Notes: generated from the letters alone by a model not told the origin. A stretch of DNA of 7,559 nucleotides from ZC4RG30 sp964632365 (GCA_964632365.1 CAZWDR010000121.1:1-7559); one strand, 5' to 3'; shown: positions 1 to 7,461, counted from the stretch's first letter. Numbers and translations are program-made.

Positions 1-33
1 CAATTCTAATGATCCCGGCGCCCAGCCGCGAAT

Positions 34-63
34 CGGGCGCGGGTCTGGCGTGACCCCCGCCCG
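34..63 (-). terminator. Candidate transcription terminator hairpin after the second receptor
   Basis: An inverted repeat lies about 37 bases past the stop codon of the receptor gene. Bases 34-39 pair with 58-63 and bases 41-45 pair with 52-56. The only defect is one C-C (G-G on the transcript) mismatch at 40/57, and the loop is six bases (46-51). The stem is therefore about 11 base pairs and almost entirely GC. On the minus strand it is followed by GATTCGCGG, which is not a real U-tract, so it is not a textbook intrinsic terminator. Terminators in GC-rich genomes often lack a long U-tract, and it could also be a 3'-end stabiliser. The position right after the last gene of the cluster supports a terminating role. 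The remaining bases of 1-100 show no gene I can support. Confidence 0.45.
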
Positions 64-100
64 GCGTCCCTCCGGCGACCTCAGCCCCGGGCCGCGGGAG

Positions 101-3082
101 TCAGAACCTCACCCTCGCCCCGATCTTGTACGCCCGGCCAATCACATCGAAATACCGCTGGTTGGTCGGGCTGTTGATCGTGTGCGACAGCGGCGGGTCG
201 CGGTCAAACAGGTTCGCGATGCGGGCATAAAGCTGGATGCCGGGCCTTGCGCCGGCCTCGCGCAGGTCCCATGAGCCGTTCAGGTGGAAATACGTCACCG
301 AGCCGATGGTGTTGTCGTTGGTCGTGGACGTGTAGAGCGGATTCGCCATGCCCTCGGCGACGATGTCGGCGAACCGTGCATCATCGGGACCGATGTGCAG
401 CGGGTTGTTGATGCCGCTGCCGATGTGCCGGGCGTGCAGCGTCGCCGTCCAGGGACCACGCGTGAGCGACACGAAGCCGTCGAGCACCAGGTCCGCGACG
501 CCGGCGGCCTGGCCGACGCCCCAGCCGGTCTGGCCGGCACGTTCGGTGGTGCCCGCTGAATCGCGGATGATGTAGTCGACCACATAGGTGCCGAGCACGC
601 GCAGGTTGAGGTCGGCCCAGCCCAGCCCGATGCGGTAGTCGGTTTCGAGGTCGATGCCGCGGGTCTCGAACTGGTTGATGTTCTGCAGCGTGTTCTCGAT
701 GTAATCGAGCGCGCCGACGGTCTCGCCCGCCTGCGGCGGCAGGCGGTGGATCAGCGGGCAGAGCTCCGTGGCACCCTGCAGGTAGCAGCGGTCCATGATG
801 GTCTGGGAGCCGATGGTGCCGATCGCGCCGTCGATGTCGATGCTGTAGTAGTCGAGTGCGATGCGCAGCCGGTGGGCGCCGAGGTCGGGCGTCAGCACGA
901 GGCCTGCGGTCCAGGTGTCGGCCGTTTCGGGAGCAAGGCCCGGGTTGCCGCCGCCGAGCACCAGGGCCAGCGGCACGTTCTCGCTGCGGGGATGGTCCAC
1001 CGTGGTCGAGAAGCCGCGTACGCGCGACCCGAACAGCTCGCTGATGTTCGGCGCGCGGATGTCCCGCGAGCGGGTGGCGCGCAATCGCACGGTGGGCAGC
1101 GGCTCATAGGTGAGGCCGACCTTCCAGGTGTTGGCGTCGAAGTCCGAATCGCTGGGGGTGGCCGGGTCGCCACTGGTCGGGAACAGCATGCCCTCGACAT
1201 CGTAGCGGGCATGCCGATAGGCACCGTTGAGGTCGAGGCGCTGCGCGCCGCTCAGCAGCGGCAGGGCTGCCTCGACATAGCCTTCGGCCACCTTCATCGT
1301 GGCATCCACGTTCTGTCCCACGCCGACGAACCAGCCGTCGCGCGCGGAGATCGGGTCGGCCGTGGCATCGGCGCTGTCGCGTCGCCATTCCACGCCCGCC
1401 GCCATGGCCAGCGGGCCGGCCCACAGGTCGAGCACCTCGCGCGACACATTGGCGCCGAATGCATGCTGCTCGAGCGTGGTGTCCTGGCTGCTGGTGCCAT
1501 AGGCCCAGTCCTTGGCCTCGGGCGAGAAGTTGTCGCGGCCCAGCAGGTTGATGGGCTGGCATCCGTAGCCGGGCTGTCCCGGCTGCAGCGGCGTGCCGGC
1601 GGTGATGGCATCGGCGACGATGCGGCACATCGGCTCGCCGCCGGGCCCGGTCACCGCATCCACGCCCATCGCGAAGTTGTTGAACATCGGGTCCGCCGTG
1701 GCGGATTTGCCGATGCGGTTGTTGGTGACGCGATTCTCGCTTTCGGTCCGGCCGTACTGGTAGTAGCCATCCCACGCGAGGCCTGACTGCAGTGTGCCGC
1801 GCAACCCGGTCGCCAGGCGCAACGTGTTGCGCTCATTGCTGGTGCGCGCGGTGCCGAAGTCATCGCCATTGCGGCCGAGCACGAAGCCGGTGTATCCACC
1901 CGCCAGCAACTGGGTGCGCAGCGCGTCGGGCAGGAAGGGGTTGTCGACGCGGATGGTGTAGGCCTCGGCGCGGAACTGCCCGCCCGGGTTGGTCGCTTCG
2001 GCGCCGGCATACGTCGCCTCCGCGAAGGCGTCGATGCGGTCGGTGAGTTCATAGTCCACATGGGTGTGCACGCTGAAGCGCGTCAGCGGCGAAACCATGT
2101 TCAGGGAGCCGGCGCCGATGTACACGTTCTCGCCATGGCCGCTGCCGCCCACCTGGAACGGTGATGCAACACTGTATGCACCCGGGATCCACGGACTCAG
2201 CGTTCCATCGGCGTTGAACGCATTGCCGCGCAGCGGATCGGCGGCGGCTGGCACGGCCGTTCCGGTCGGCCCCAGCAGGTTGCGGATGTAGCCACCGGCC
2301 GAAGCGTTGGCGTTGTGCACGTCCCTGGCCAGGATGTTGAACGGTTCGCCCGGTACGCCGATGTTGGGGATGCGCAGCACCTCCTGCGCGCTCCAGTCGC
2401 GCTGGTACTGGTCGCCCACGTTGCCGCTGTCGGCGTATTCCGCACCGGCCACCACATGGCCGCGGCCACCGGCAAAGGCCATGCCGCCCGCGACGCCCGC
2501 CGAATGCGAGTCGGCGTCGCCTTCTTCGGACGTGCCCACATCGAGATGCGCGCGCAGCCCGGTCATGCGCGAGTCGAGCAGGATGTTCGTGACGCCGGCC
2601 ACGGCGTCCGAGCCATAGGCGGCCGATGCGCCACCGGTCACGACCTCGGAGCGCAGGATCATGTTCGACGGGATCAGGTTCAGGTCGACGTTGCCGGAGA
2701 CGTTGGTGGGCACGATGCGCCGGCTGTCGAGCAGCACCAGGTTGCGGCTGGCGCCCAGGCCGCGCAGGTCGGCGAACACCGCGCCGATGCCACCGAAGCC
2801 CTGCGTGCTCAGCGTGACGGTGGGGCTGAAGGACGGAATGGTGTTCAGCGCCTCGCCGACGGTCGCGATGCCCAGCGCCTGCATGTCGTCGGCGCCCATC
2901 ACGGTCAGGGGAGTCGGCGCGGTGAATCCCGTGGTCGTCATGATGCGGGAGCCCGTCACCGTGACTTCGGCGAGCTCCGTGGCGGCGTCCGCTTGCCCGC
3001 TGGCGGCGGGTTCTGCGGCGAGCGCTGCCGTACCAGATGCAATGGCCAGACCCAGGACGAAATACTTCTCGCGGCTGTGCAT
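101..3082 (-). CDS. TonB-dependent outer-membrane receptor (plug plus beta-barrel, no STN domain), substrate unknown
   Basis: This 993-residue protein is an outer-membrane active transporter that takes up a ligand using energy from TonB-ExbB-ExbD. Residues 1-23 form a Sec signal peptide with probable cleavage after ALAA. A TonB-box-like segment, ELAEVTVTGSRI, follows at about 36-47. The plug spans roughly 48-170 and contains LRGLGASRNLVLLDSRR (106-122) and the hallmark EVVTGGASAAYGSDAVAGV (146-164). The rest is beta-barrel, with RAPNISELFG near 676-685, NPGLAPETADTW near 713-724 and NLFDRDPP near 957-964. The chain ends GARVRF, with the terminal Phe expected for BAM-dependent barrel assembly. 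Two cysteine pairs (486/508 and 766/775) sit where external-loop disulfides would be expected. There is no N-terminal STN signalling domain, so direct sigma/anti-sigma surface signalling is unlikely. The ATG at 3082 is chosen because it starts the signal peptide and has a G-rich stretch (GGGGGG) four bases upstream. The plug resembles large receptors common in sphingomonads and Xanthomonadales whose ligands are mostly unknown. It differs clearly from the other receptor here, so the two are not recent duplicates. The family call is firm; the substrate cannot be inferred from sequence. Confidence 0.95.
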   Translation of the reverse strand: MHSREKYFVLGLAIASGTAALAAEPAASGQADAATELAEVTVTGSRIMTTTGFTAPTPLTVMGADDMQALGIATVGEALNTIPSFSPTVTLSTQGFGGIGAVFADLRGLGASRNLVLLDSRRIVPTNVSGNVDLNLIPSNMILRSEVVTGGASAAYGSDAVAGVTNILLDSRMTGLRAHLDVGTSEEGDADSHSAGVAGGMAFAGGRGHVVAGAEYADSGNVGDQYQRDWSAQEVLRIPNIGVPGEPFNILARDVHNANASAGGYIRNLLGPTGTAVPAAADPLRGNAFNADGTLSPWIPGAYSVASPFQVGGSGHGENVYIGAGSLNMVSPLTRFSVHTHVDYELTDRIDAFAEATYAGAEATNPGGQFRAEAYTIRVDNPFLPDALRTQLLAGGYTGFVLGRNGDDFGTARTSNERNTLRLATGLRGTLQSGLAWDGYYQYGRTESENRVTNNRIGKSATADPMFNNFAMGVDAVTGPGGEPMCRIVADAITAGTPLQPGQPGYGCQPINLLGRDNFSPEAKDWAYGTSSQDTTLEQHAFGANVSREVLDLWAGPLAMAAGVEWRRDSADATADPISARDGWFVGVGQNVDATMKVAEGYVEAALPLLSGAQRLDLNGAYRHARYDVEGMLFPTSGDPATPSDSDFDANTWKVGLTYEPLPTVRLRATRSRDIRAPNISELFGSRVRGFSTTVDHPRSENVPLALVLGGGNPGLAPETADTWTAGLVLTPDLGAHRLRIALDYYSIDIDGAIGTIGSQTIMDRCYLQGATELCPLIHRLPPQAGETVGALDYIENTLQNINQFETRGIDLETDYRIGLGWADLNLRVLGTYVVDYIIRDSAGTTERAGQTGWGVGQAAGVADLVLDGFVSLTRGPWTATLHARHIGSGINNPLHIGPDDARFADIVAEGMANPLYTSTTNDNTIGSVTYFHLNGSWDLREAGARPGIQLYARIANLFDRDPPLSHTINSPTNQRYFDVIGRAYKIGARVRF

Positions 3083-3132
3083 GGTTCCCCCCGGAAATTC
3101 CCTGTCCGTGATGGCAGGTGTTCTGGTGGATC

Positions 3133-3161
3133 AGCCTAGACCGCGCGGCCGGCGCCGACAA
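3133..3161 (-). promoter_or_regulatory. Candidate sigma-70-type promoter for the second receptor gene
   Basis: On the minus strand a -35-like TTGTCG (3156-3161) is separated by exactly 17 bases from a -10-like TAGGCT (3133-3138). The -10 element lies about 50 bases upstream of the receptor ATG at 3082. The -35 matches the consensus at four of six positions and the -10 at three of six, so the match is moderate and rests mainly on spacing and location. If real, it would let this receptor be expressed independently of the upstream receptor-phoD unit. It is a prediction by eye only. Confidence 0.3.
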
Positions 3162-3172
3162 TCGGACAATGG
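3157..3172 (-). repeat. Short tandem direct repeat overlapping the candidate -35 region
   Basis: Two copies of the eight-base unit GACAATSG (plus-strand reading GACAATCG then GACAATGG) lie back to back. Seven of eight bases are identical. They overlap and flank the -35-like hexamer upstream of the second receptor. This could be a binding site for a regulator that recognises direct repeats, or a duplicated -35 element. At this length chance is a real alternative, and the eight-base period is shorter than one helical turn. Confidence 0.25.
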
Positions 3173-3216
3173 CGTGCGGGGTGGCGGCTTTCCGGCCCGC
3201 GCTGCGGCGGCCGCCC

Positions 3217-3256
3217 GCGGGACCTGCGGCTGTCGCCCCCGGTGCAGGCGGCCCGC
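3217..3256 (-). terminator. Imperfect GC-rich hairpin downstream of phoD, possible attenuator or 3'-end structure
   Basis: Starting eight bases beyond the phoD stop, bases 3217-3221 (GCGGG) pair with 3252-3256 and bases 3223-3227 (CCTGC) pair with 3244-3248. The internal bulge is one base on one side and three on the other, and the loop is 16 bases. No T-run follows on the minus strand; the next bases are again GC-rich. It could be a weak terminator, a processing or RNA-stabilising structure that reduces read-through into the second receptor, or chance pairing in very GC-rich sequence. The location immediately after the gene is the main argument for it. Confidence 0.25.
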
Positions 3257-3263
3257 AATGCAA

Positions 3264-4814
3264 TCAGCCCTGGCTGGCCAGCGGCGACCCCGCCTCCACC
3301 GTGAACGACGCCAGCCGCGACAGCCGCCCGGAGCGGTCGCTGACGCGATCCACCTTCATGATGTCCGTGCGCCAGCGGTCCGCATCCAGCGTGAACACCT
3401 GGTAGCCGCGCTGGCCGTTGATGAACAGCATGTTCGGGTTCTCGGCCACGATGGCGCGCCAGTCCCCGCCGCGGATCTTCACGTCGCTGCCGTCGCCGAG
3501 CGAGCTGATGGACGTGCAGACGAACTCGGTGGCGACCTGGTTGCGGTCCGGCTCCTCCTCGCGCAGCGGCAGGTAACCGACCATGTTCTGGTGCACGTCG
3601 CCGGTGGCGATGATGACGTTGCCGGGGCGCTTCTCGTTGATGGCGCGCACGAGGCGCCGTCGGGACTCGGGGTAGCCGGACCAGGCATCGAGGCCGATGC
3701 GTGCGCCCTCCGCGGCCAGCGACTGGTAGGGCATGACCACCACCTGCTGCGCGATGAGGTTCCAGGTGAAGGCGGCATCGAGGCCCTGGTGCAGCCAGTC
3801 GTGCGCGCGGTCGCCGAGGATGGTGCCCTGCGCGAAGGTCGCGGGGTCGCGGCAGTGCTTCGTCGCGGACTCGCCGCAGAGCTGGTCGTCGCGATGCTGC
3901 CGGGTGTCGAGCAGGTGCACGCGCAGCAGGCGGCCGTAGTCGAGGCGGCGATACATCTGCATGCCTTCTGGCGTGGGCAACTGCGCTGCGCGCACCGGCA
4001 TGTTCTCGTACCAGGCGCGCAGGCCGGCATGGCGGCGGCGCAGGAAGGTGGCCGGATCGGTGCCATCCTGGTCCTGGGCGCCGGCCCAGTTGTTGTCGAT
4101 CTCGTGATCGTCATAGGTCATCAGGAACGCGGCCGACGCGTGCGCGGCCTGCAGGTCCGGATCCATCTTGTAGAGCGCATAGCGCAACCGGTAATCCTCC
4201 ACCACCATGGGCTCGGGCCCGACGTGGCGACGGATGACCGGAATGTCGGCGGCATGCCGGCCGGCGGCCCCTTCATAGATGTAATCGCCGTAGTGGAACA
4301 CGGCATCGAGGTCTTCACCGGCCAGGTACTGCCACGCGGTGAAGAAGCCGTGCTCATAGTTCTGGCAGCCGCCCACGCCGATGCGCAGTCGTGCGACGTC
4401 GCTCATCGTGGTCGGCGCGGTGCGCGCGCGGCCCGCGGGGCTGATGTGGCCGGCGCAGGTGAAGCGATACCAGTAGGGGCGGGCCGCTTCGAGGCCGGTG
4501 AGCTCGACGTGCACGCTATGGCCCATCGTCGGGCTCGCCAGCGCGGCGCCGTGGCGGACAATGGTGCGGAACCGCTCGTCGGCGGCGATTTCCCAGGCGA
4601 CCTCGTAGGTGTCGTCGCTCATGCCGCTGCCAGGCTGCAGCGGGGCGGGGGCCAGGCGGGTCCAGATGACGAACCCGTCGGGCCACGGGTCGCCGGCGGC
4701 GACCCCGAGCGTGAAGGGATTGTCCCGCAGCGGCGCGGCAATGCCGCGCCGGGGGAGCACGGCCACCGCGCCGGCGGCGCCCATCTGCAGCAGAAAATCG
4801 CGTCGGTTCAACAT
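3264..4814 (-). CDS. phoD: PhoD-family alkaline phosphatase/phosphodiesterase with Tat signal
   Basis: The 516-residue product hydrolyses phosphate mono- and probably diesters outside the cytoplasm, releasing phosphate. Family members use an Fe/Ca metal centre, which fits export by Tat after folding. The N-terminus has the twin-arginine motif NRRDFLL (3-9), a short hydrophobic stretch (11-20), arginines at 22-23 and likely cleavage near GIAA (24-27). A PhoD N-terminal beta domain follows, with FTLGVAAGDP (34-43) and VIWTRL (49-54). The catalytic domain shows GGCQNYEHG (148-156, whose Cys150 matches the family's iron-ligand cysteine), HYGDYIYEG (174-182), YDDHEIDNN (234-242), LLDTRQHR (301-308), WSGYPESR (378-385), ATGDVHQN (403-410) and ATEFVCTSIS (428-437). 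All catalytic motifs are present and the length is normal. Two small deviations are His307 where the family usually has Tyr (DTRQYR) and Cys433 where Gly is usual. I chose the ATG at 4814 because it places the Tat motif at the extreme N-terminus. An in-frame GTG at 4829 would add five residues and overlap the upstream receptor's stop. No strong ribosome-binding site precedes either start, which suggests translational coupling to that receptor. The longer upstream extension of this frame lies inside the receptor gene and is a shadow. Confidence 0.95.
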   Translation of the reverse strand: MLNRRDFLLQMGAAGAVAVLPRRGIAAPLRDNPFTLGVAAGDPWPDGFVIWTRLAPAPLQPGSGMSDDTYEVAWEIAADERFRTIVRHGAALASPTMGHSVHVELTGLEAARPYWYRFTCAGHISPAGRARTAPTTMSDVARLRIGVGGCQNYEHGFFTAWQYLAGEDLDAVFHYGDYIYEGAAGRHAADIPVIRRHVGPEPMVVEDYRLRYALYKMDPDLQAAHASAAFLMTYDDHEIDNNWAGAQDQDGTDPATFLRRRHAGLRAWYENMPVRAAQLPTPEGMQMYRRLDYGRLLRVHLLDTRQHRDDQLCGESATKHCRDPATFAQGTILGDRAHDWLHQGLDAAFTWNLIAQQVVVMPYQSLAAEGARIGLDAWSGYPESRRRLVRAINEKRPGNVIIATGDVHQNMVGYLPLREEEPDRNQVATEFVCTSISSLGDGSDVKIRGGDWRAIVAENPNMLFINGQRGYQVFTLDADRWRTDIMKVDRVSDRSGRLSRLASFTVEAGSPLASQG

Positions 4815-4825
4815 GGTGGCGCGAC

Positions 4826-4829
4826 TCAC
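4826..4829 (-). promoter_or_regulatory. GTGA stop/start overlap between receptor and phoD (translational coupling site)
   Basis: On the minus strand the receptor's TGA (4828-4826) shares bases with a GTG (4829-4827) that is in frame with phoD. The preferred phoD ATG lies 12 bases beyond the end of the stop. The only purine-rich sequence before the ATG is GTGAG, ten bases away, and there is no AGGAGG. A ribosome finishing the receptor could restart at either codon, which would tie phosphatase output to receptor synthesis. The overlap is seen directly; the coupling is inferred. Confidence 0.55.
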
Positions 4830-7450
4830 GGGCTGAAGTTCAGGCGCAGGAACCACGAACTGCCCACCTCGAGGCCGGCGCGGAACCAGCCGTGGTCCGG
4901 ACCGGTGGAGCGCTCGCGGTTCGCGCCGAGGATATTGCGGCCCTCTGCCCTCACCTGCCAGCGCGGCGACACAACCCAGCGCGCGGTCAGGTCGACCGTG
5001 GTGAAGGGCTCGATGTAGATCTCCTGCCAGGGGTTCGCGGCGTACTCCTCGAGGTAGCGGCCCTGGTGGTTCACGGCCAGTCGCAGCTCCGATCCGCCGC
5101 CCAATCCATAGAACAGGGCAGCGTTCACGGCGCGTTCGGCCTGGAACAGCAGCATGTCGCGCTTGCGGCGCTCGCCGTTGTACTGGAAGCCCGAGGAGCC
5201 GCGCACCCACACGCCGTTCAGCGACGCACCGACCCGGTCGAGCCACGGCGCCACGCCGCCGAAGCTGTTGTTGATCAGGCCGAGTTCGAGGCCCCGGTAA
5301 CGGGTGCGTTCGCCGTTGATTGGCTGCGTGACCGTGTAGTCCTGGCCGCCAATCGACTCGATGCCGGAAAGATCGAGGATGTCGTCGCGGATGTCCTTGT
5401 AGAAGCCGGTCACCGTGGCCATGCCCTGGCCCGCGTTGAAGAAGTGCTCGAGGCCCAGGTCATAGTTGCTGGAGCGCAGCGGCTGGATGTCGGGATTGCC
5501 GCGCGCGATGGTCAGTTCGGTGTCATCGACCCGCTCGACGGTGGCGATGGTTTCGGGATTCGGCCGGCCCATCGTGCGGCTGAGGCCAGCCTTCACGCGC
5601 AGCGACGGGGTCAGCGTGTAGCGTGCCGTCAGGTACGGGAGCAGCGTCGTGTCGCTGCCACGCTTGCGCACCATCGCGTCCTGCAGGGCGCCGTCGACCA
5701 CCTGCGCCATCCCGGCGACGAATCGCGCATCGTCCAGGCGCAGGCCGAGGTCCACGCGCGCCCGCTCCGCGGTGAAGTTGGCGTTCACGTGAAGCGCGCG
5801 AACCTGCTCGTCGAAGGTGTAGTCATTCAGTCGCGAGTTGTTCGCAGACAGCGCGGCGTTCACGGGCACGGAGCCGATGACGTCGTTCCAGAAAGTCCTC
5901 TGGTGCAGCCACAGGCCCGGCGTGTCGTAGCCCGGCAGCCCGAAGTCCGGGACGAAGCTGATCCCCTCCATCGAGGTGGTGCCGGTGACGTAGTTGATCG
6001 AGGTGTTGTCGCGGTAGAGGTCCAGGTCGCGGAACCCGGCGCCTGCCGCGAATCCCCAGCCGCGATCGTCGGCGGCGTTGTTGAAGCCCACGTCGAGGCG
6101 CGCGTCGAGCAGATGCTCCTTGGCGATGCGCCAGTCCCGATACAGCGTGTTGGTCCGGAAGTTGGCCGGATCCGTATAGGCCGCCGCGTTGTCGAGCACG
6201 AACAGCGGGCCATCGCTGTCGAGGTCGTAGCGCAGGCGCGTGTTCGGACGGTAGACGAAGGTTGCGTAGGGACGCTCGGAACGGAACCACGCACGGGTGT
6301 AGCCTGCCGCAGCCGAAATGGTCAGATCGTCGCTGGGCGCGAGGCTGGTCAGCCACTGCAGTCCGCGCTGGTCACGCTCGAAGGTGTTGTAGCGCCACTG
6401 GGAGTCGGCATTGCGCACGCGCATCGTGCCGGTGGATTCCGTCTGGTCCTGCGCCTGGTCCAGGCCGAACACGCGGTTGGTGTTGCGGGTCTCTTCCTCA
6501 TCGGAATAGTAAGCGAACGCGAACAGGCTGCTGTGCAGGTGATCGCCCGGCTTGTACTCCAGACGCGCGGTGCCGCCGAACTTGCCGAAGCGGTTGGTGT
6601 AGTTGTGCGACACGAAGGAATCCGGCGCCGCGTAGCCGTTCCAGTCCGCCGATTCGGGCGTCGTTGCCTGCCCGGCGTCGTTGAAGTACACGCGGTTGGT
6701 GATCGCATTGTTCGACTGCGTGCGCGGCCGTGACTCGTACATGCCGGTGAGCACCGCGCCGAAGTGCCCGCTGGCGCCGAAGCGCGGCGCCCAGATGCCG
6801 CTCGCCGTCGTTCCCAGCGGCGAGTTCTTGCGGCTGCCACCGGAGTTCACGTCCGGGACATCCATGTAGGTGGTGAAGCTGCTGCCCAGCGTGAGGCCGC
6901 TGCGGCTGCGCGGGCTGTCGAACGCGCTGACGGTGGCCATGTTGAGCAGGCCGCCGAGGGCGCCGGCATCGAGGTCCGGTGAAGGGGTCTTGTAGGCCTG
7001 CAACTGACGCACGGCCTCGCCCGGGATGACCTGCAGGTTCACCTTGCGTGTGCCCTCGCCCAGATCGCCGGTGGTGGCGACGGCCAGGCCGTTGAGCGTC
7101 ACCGGCACATAGTCCGGATGCACGCCGCGGATCGAGGCGAACTGGCCGATGTCGTCGTTGTAGATGGTCGTGACGCCGGTGATGCGACGCATCGACTCGG
7201 CGATGGTGATGTCGGGCAGTGCACCGATCTCGTCACGCGAGAGGGTATCGATGATGGCGGTGGCGTCCATGCGCGCGGCGATCTCGGCGCGGTTCTGGAA
7301 CGCGGAGCCGGTCACGACGACTTCGTCGAGTTCCACTTCCTGCGCATGCGATTCGCTGGAAAGACCGGAGAGGCAGATGCCGGAGACGAACGCGGCGGTG
7401 GCCGCAACGGGAAGCCGTGAAGAAGACGAAACGGAAATTCGACGCGCCAT
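4826..7450 (-). CDS. TonB-dependent outer-membrane receptor, Xanthomonas/Caulobacter type (TIGR01782-like), probable organophosphate uptake
   Basis: This 874-residue outer-membrane transporter begins with an arginine-containing n-region and a hydrophobic signal segment, with likely cleavage at SHA/Q (after residue 36). A TonB-box region, VELDEVVVTGSA (39-50), follows directly, with no STN domain. The plug (about 57-175) has the features of the TIGR01782 group: LSRDEIGALPDITIAESMRRI (70-90), the block FASIRGV (104-110), VTLNG (117-121) and PSPDLDAGALGGLLNM (156-171). The barrel includes GLSRTMGRPNPETI (622-635), GNPDIQPLRSSNYDLGLEHF (651-670) and EGRNILGAN (836-844), also typical of that group. 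The protein ends FLRLNFSP, so the usual terminal aromatic residue is followed by Ser-Pro. The ATG at 7450 is supported by the signal peptide and an AGGAGG 11 bases upstream. Its stop nearly abuts phoD, so the natural hypothesis is that it imports an organic phosphate compound that PhoD then hydrolyses in the periplasm. The family includes carbohydrate transporters and many receptors with unknown ligands, so this assignment rests on context only. Family confidence is high, substrate confidence low. Confidence 0.95.
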   Translation of the reverse strand: MARRISVSSSSRLPVAATAAFVSGICLSGLSSESHAQEVELDEVVVTGSAFQNRAEIAARMDATAIIDTLSRDEIGALPDITIAESMRRITGVTTIYNDDIGQFASIRGVHPDYVPVTLNGLAVATTGDLGEGTRKVNLQVIPGEAVRQLQAYKTPSPDLDAGALGGLLNMATVSAFDSPRSRSGLTLGSSFTTYMDVPDVNSGGSRKNSPLGTTASGIWAPRFGASGHFGAVLTGMYESRPRTQSNNAITNRVYFNDAGQATTPESADWNGYAAPDSFVSHNYTNRFGKFGGTARLEYKPGDHLHSSLFAFAYYSDEEETRNTNRVFGLDQAQDQTESTGTMRVRNADSQWRYNTFERDQRGLQWLTSLAPSDDLTISAAAGYTRAWFRSERPYATFVYRPNTRLRYDLDSDGPLFVLDNAAAYTDPANFRTNTLYRDWRIAKEHLLDARLDVGFNNAADDRGWGFAAGAGFRDLDLYRDNTSINYVTGTTSMEGISFVPDFGLPGYDTPGLWLHQRTFWNDVIGSVPVNAALSANNSRLNDYTFDEQVRALHVNANFTAERARVDLGLRLDDARFVAGMAQVVDGALQDAMVRKRGSDTTLLPYLTARYTLTPSLRVKAGLSRTMGRPNPETIATVERVDDTELTIARGNPDIQPLRSSNYDLGLEHFFNAGQGMATVTGFYKDIRDDILDLSGIESIGGQDYTVTQPINGERTRYRGLELGLINNSFGGVAPWLDRVGASLNGVWVRGSSGFQYNGERRKRDMLLFQAERAVNAALFYGLGGGSELRLAVNHQGRYLEEYAANPWQEIYIEPFTTVDLTARWVVSPRWQVRAEGRNILGANRERSTGPDHGWFRAGLEVGSSWFLRLNFSP

Positions 7451-7461
7451 GGACCTGCAGT

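Noticed and set aside
1..100. A possible partial gene or small protein at the left edge, including a 74-codon plus-strand frame starting at base 50
   Set aside because: The frame has no convincing ribosome-binding site, is Pro/Arg-rich, and runs through the hairpin and into the antisense of the receptor's end.
746..1786. A 346-codon plus-strand frame antisense to the second receptor
   Set aside because: It has no recognisable domain and lies entirely within a receptor gene with intact family motifs. It is a codon-bias shadow.
2049..3263. A 404-codon minus-strand frame overlapping the start of the second receptor and the intergenic gap
   Set aside because: Its translation is Arg/Gly-rich with no motifs and is a frame-shifted reading of the receptor, whose plug motifs are clear in the other frame.
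2661..5018. A 785-codon open frame on the plus strand antisense to parts of all three genes
   Set aside because: It crosses two gene boundaries. Its translation is low-complexity, rich in Arg, Ala, Gly and Val, with no recognisable domain. Stop-free antisense frames are expected where third codon positions are mostly G or C. The minus-strand genes have clear domains throughout.
4830..5246. The upstream extension of the phoD reading frame, which would add about 144 residues
   Set aside because: The extension lies within the receptor coding region, is Arg/Gly-rich and would bury the Tat signal in the middle of the protein. The true start is at 4814 or possibly the GTG at 4829.
4892..6733. A 613-codon plus-strand open frame antisense to the first receptor
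   Set aside because: It has no signal, domain or motif and sits wholly inside a well-supported receptor gene. Its composition is typical of an antisense shadow in GC-rich DNA.
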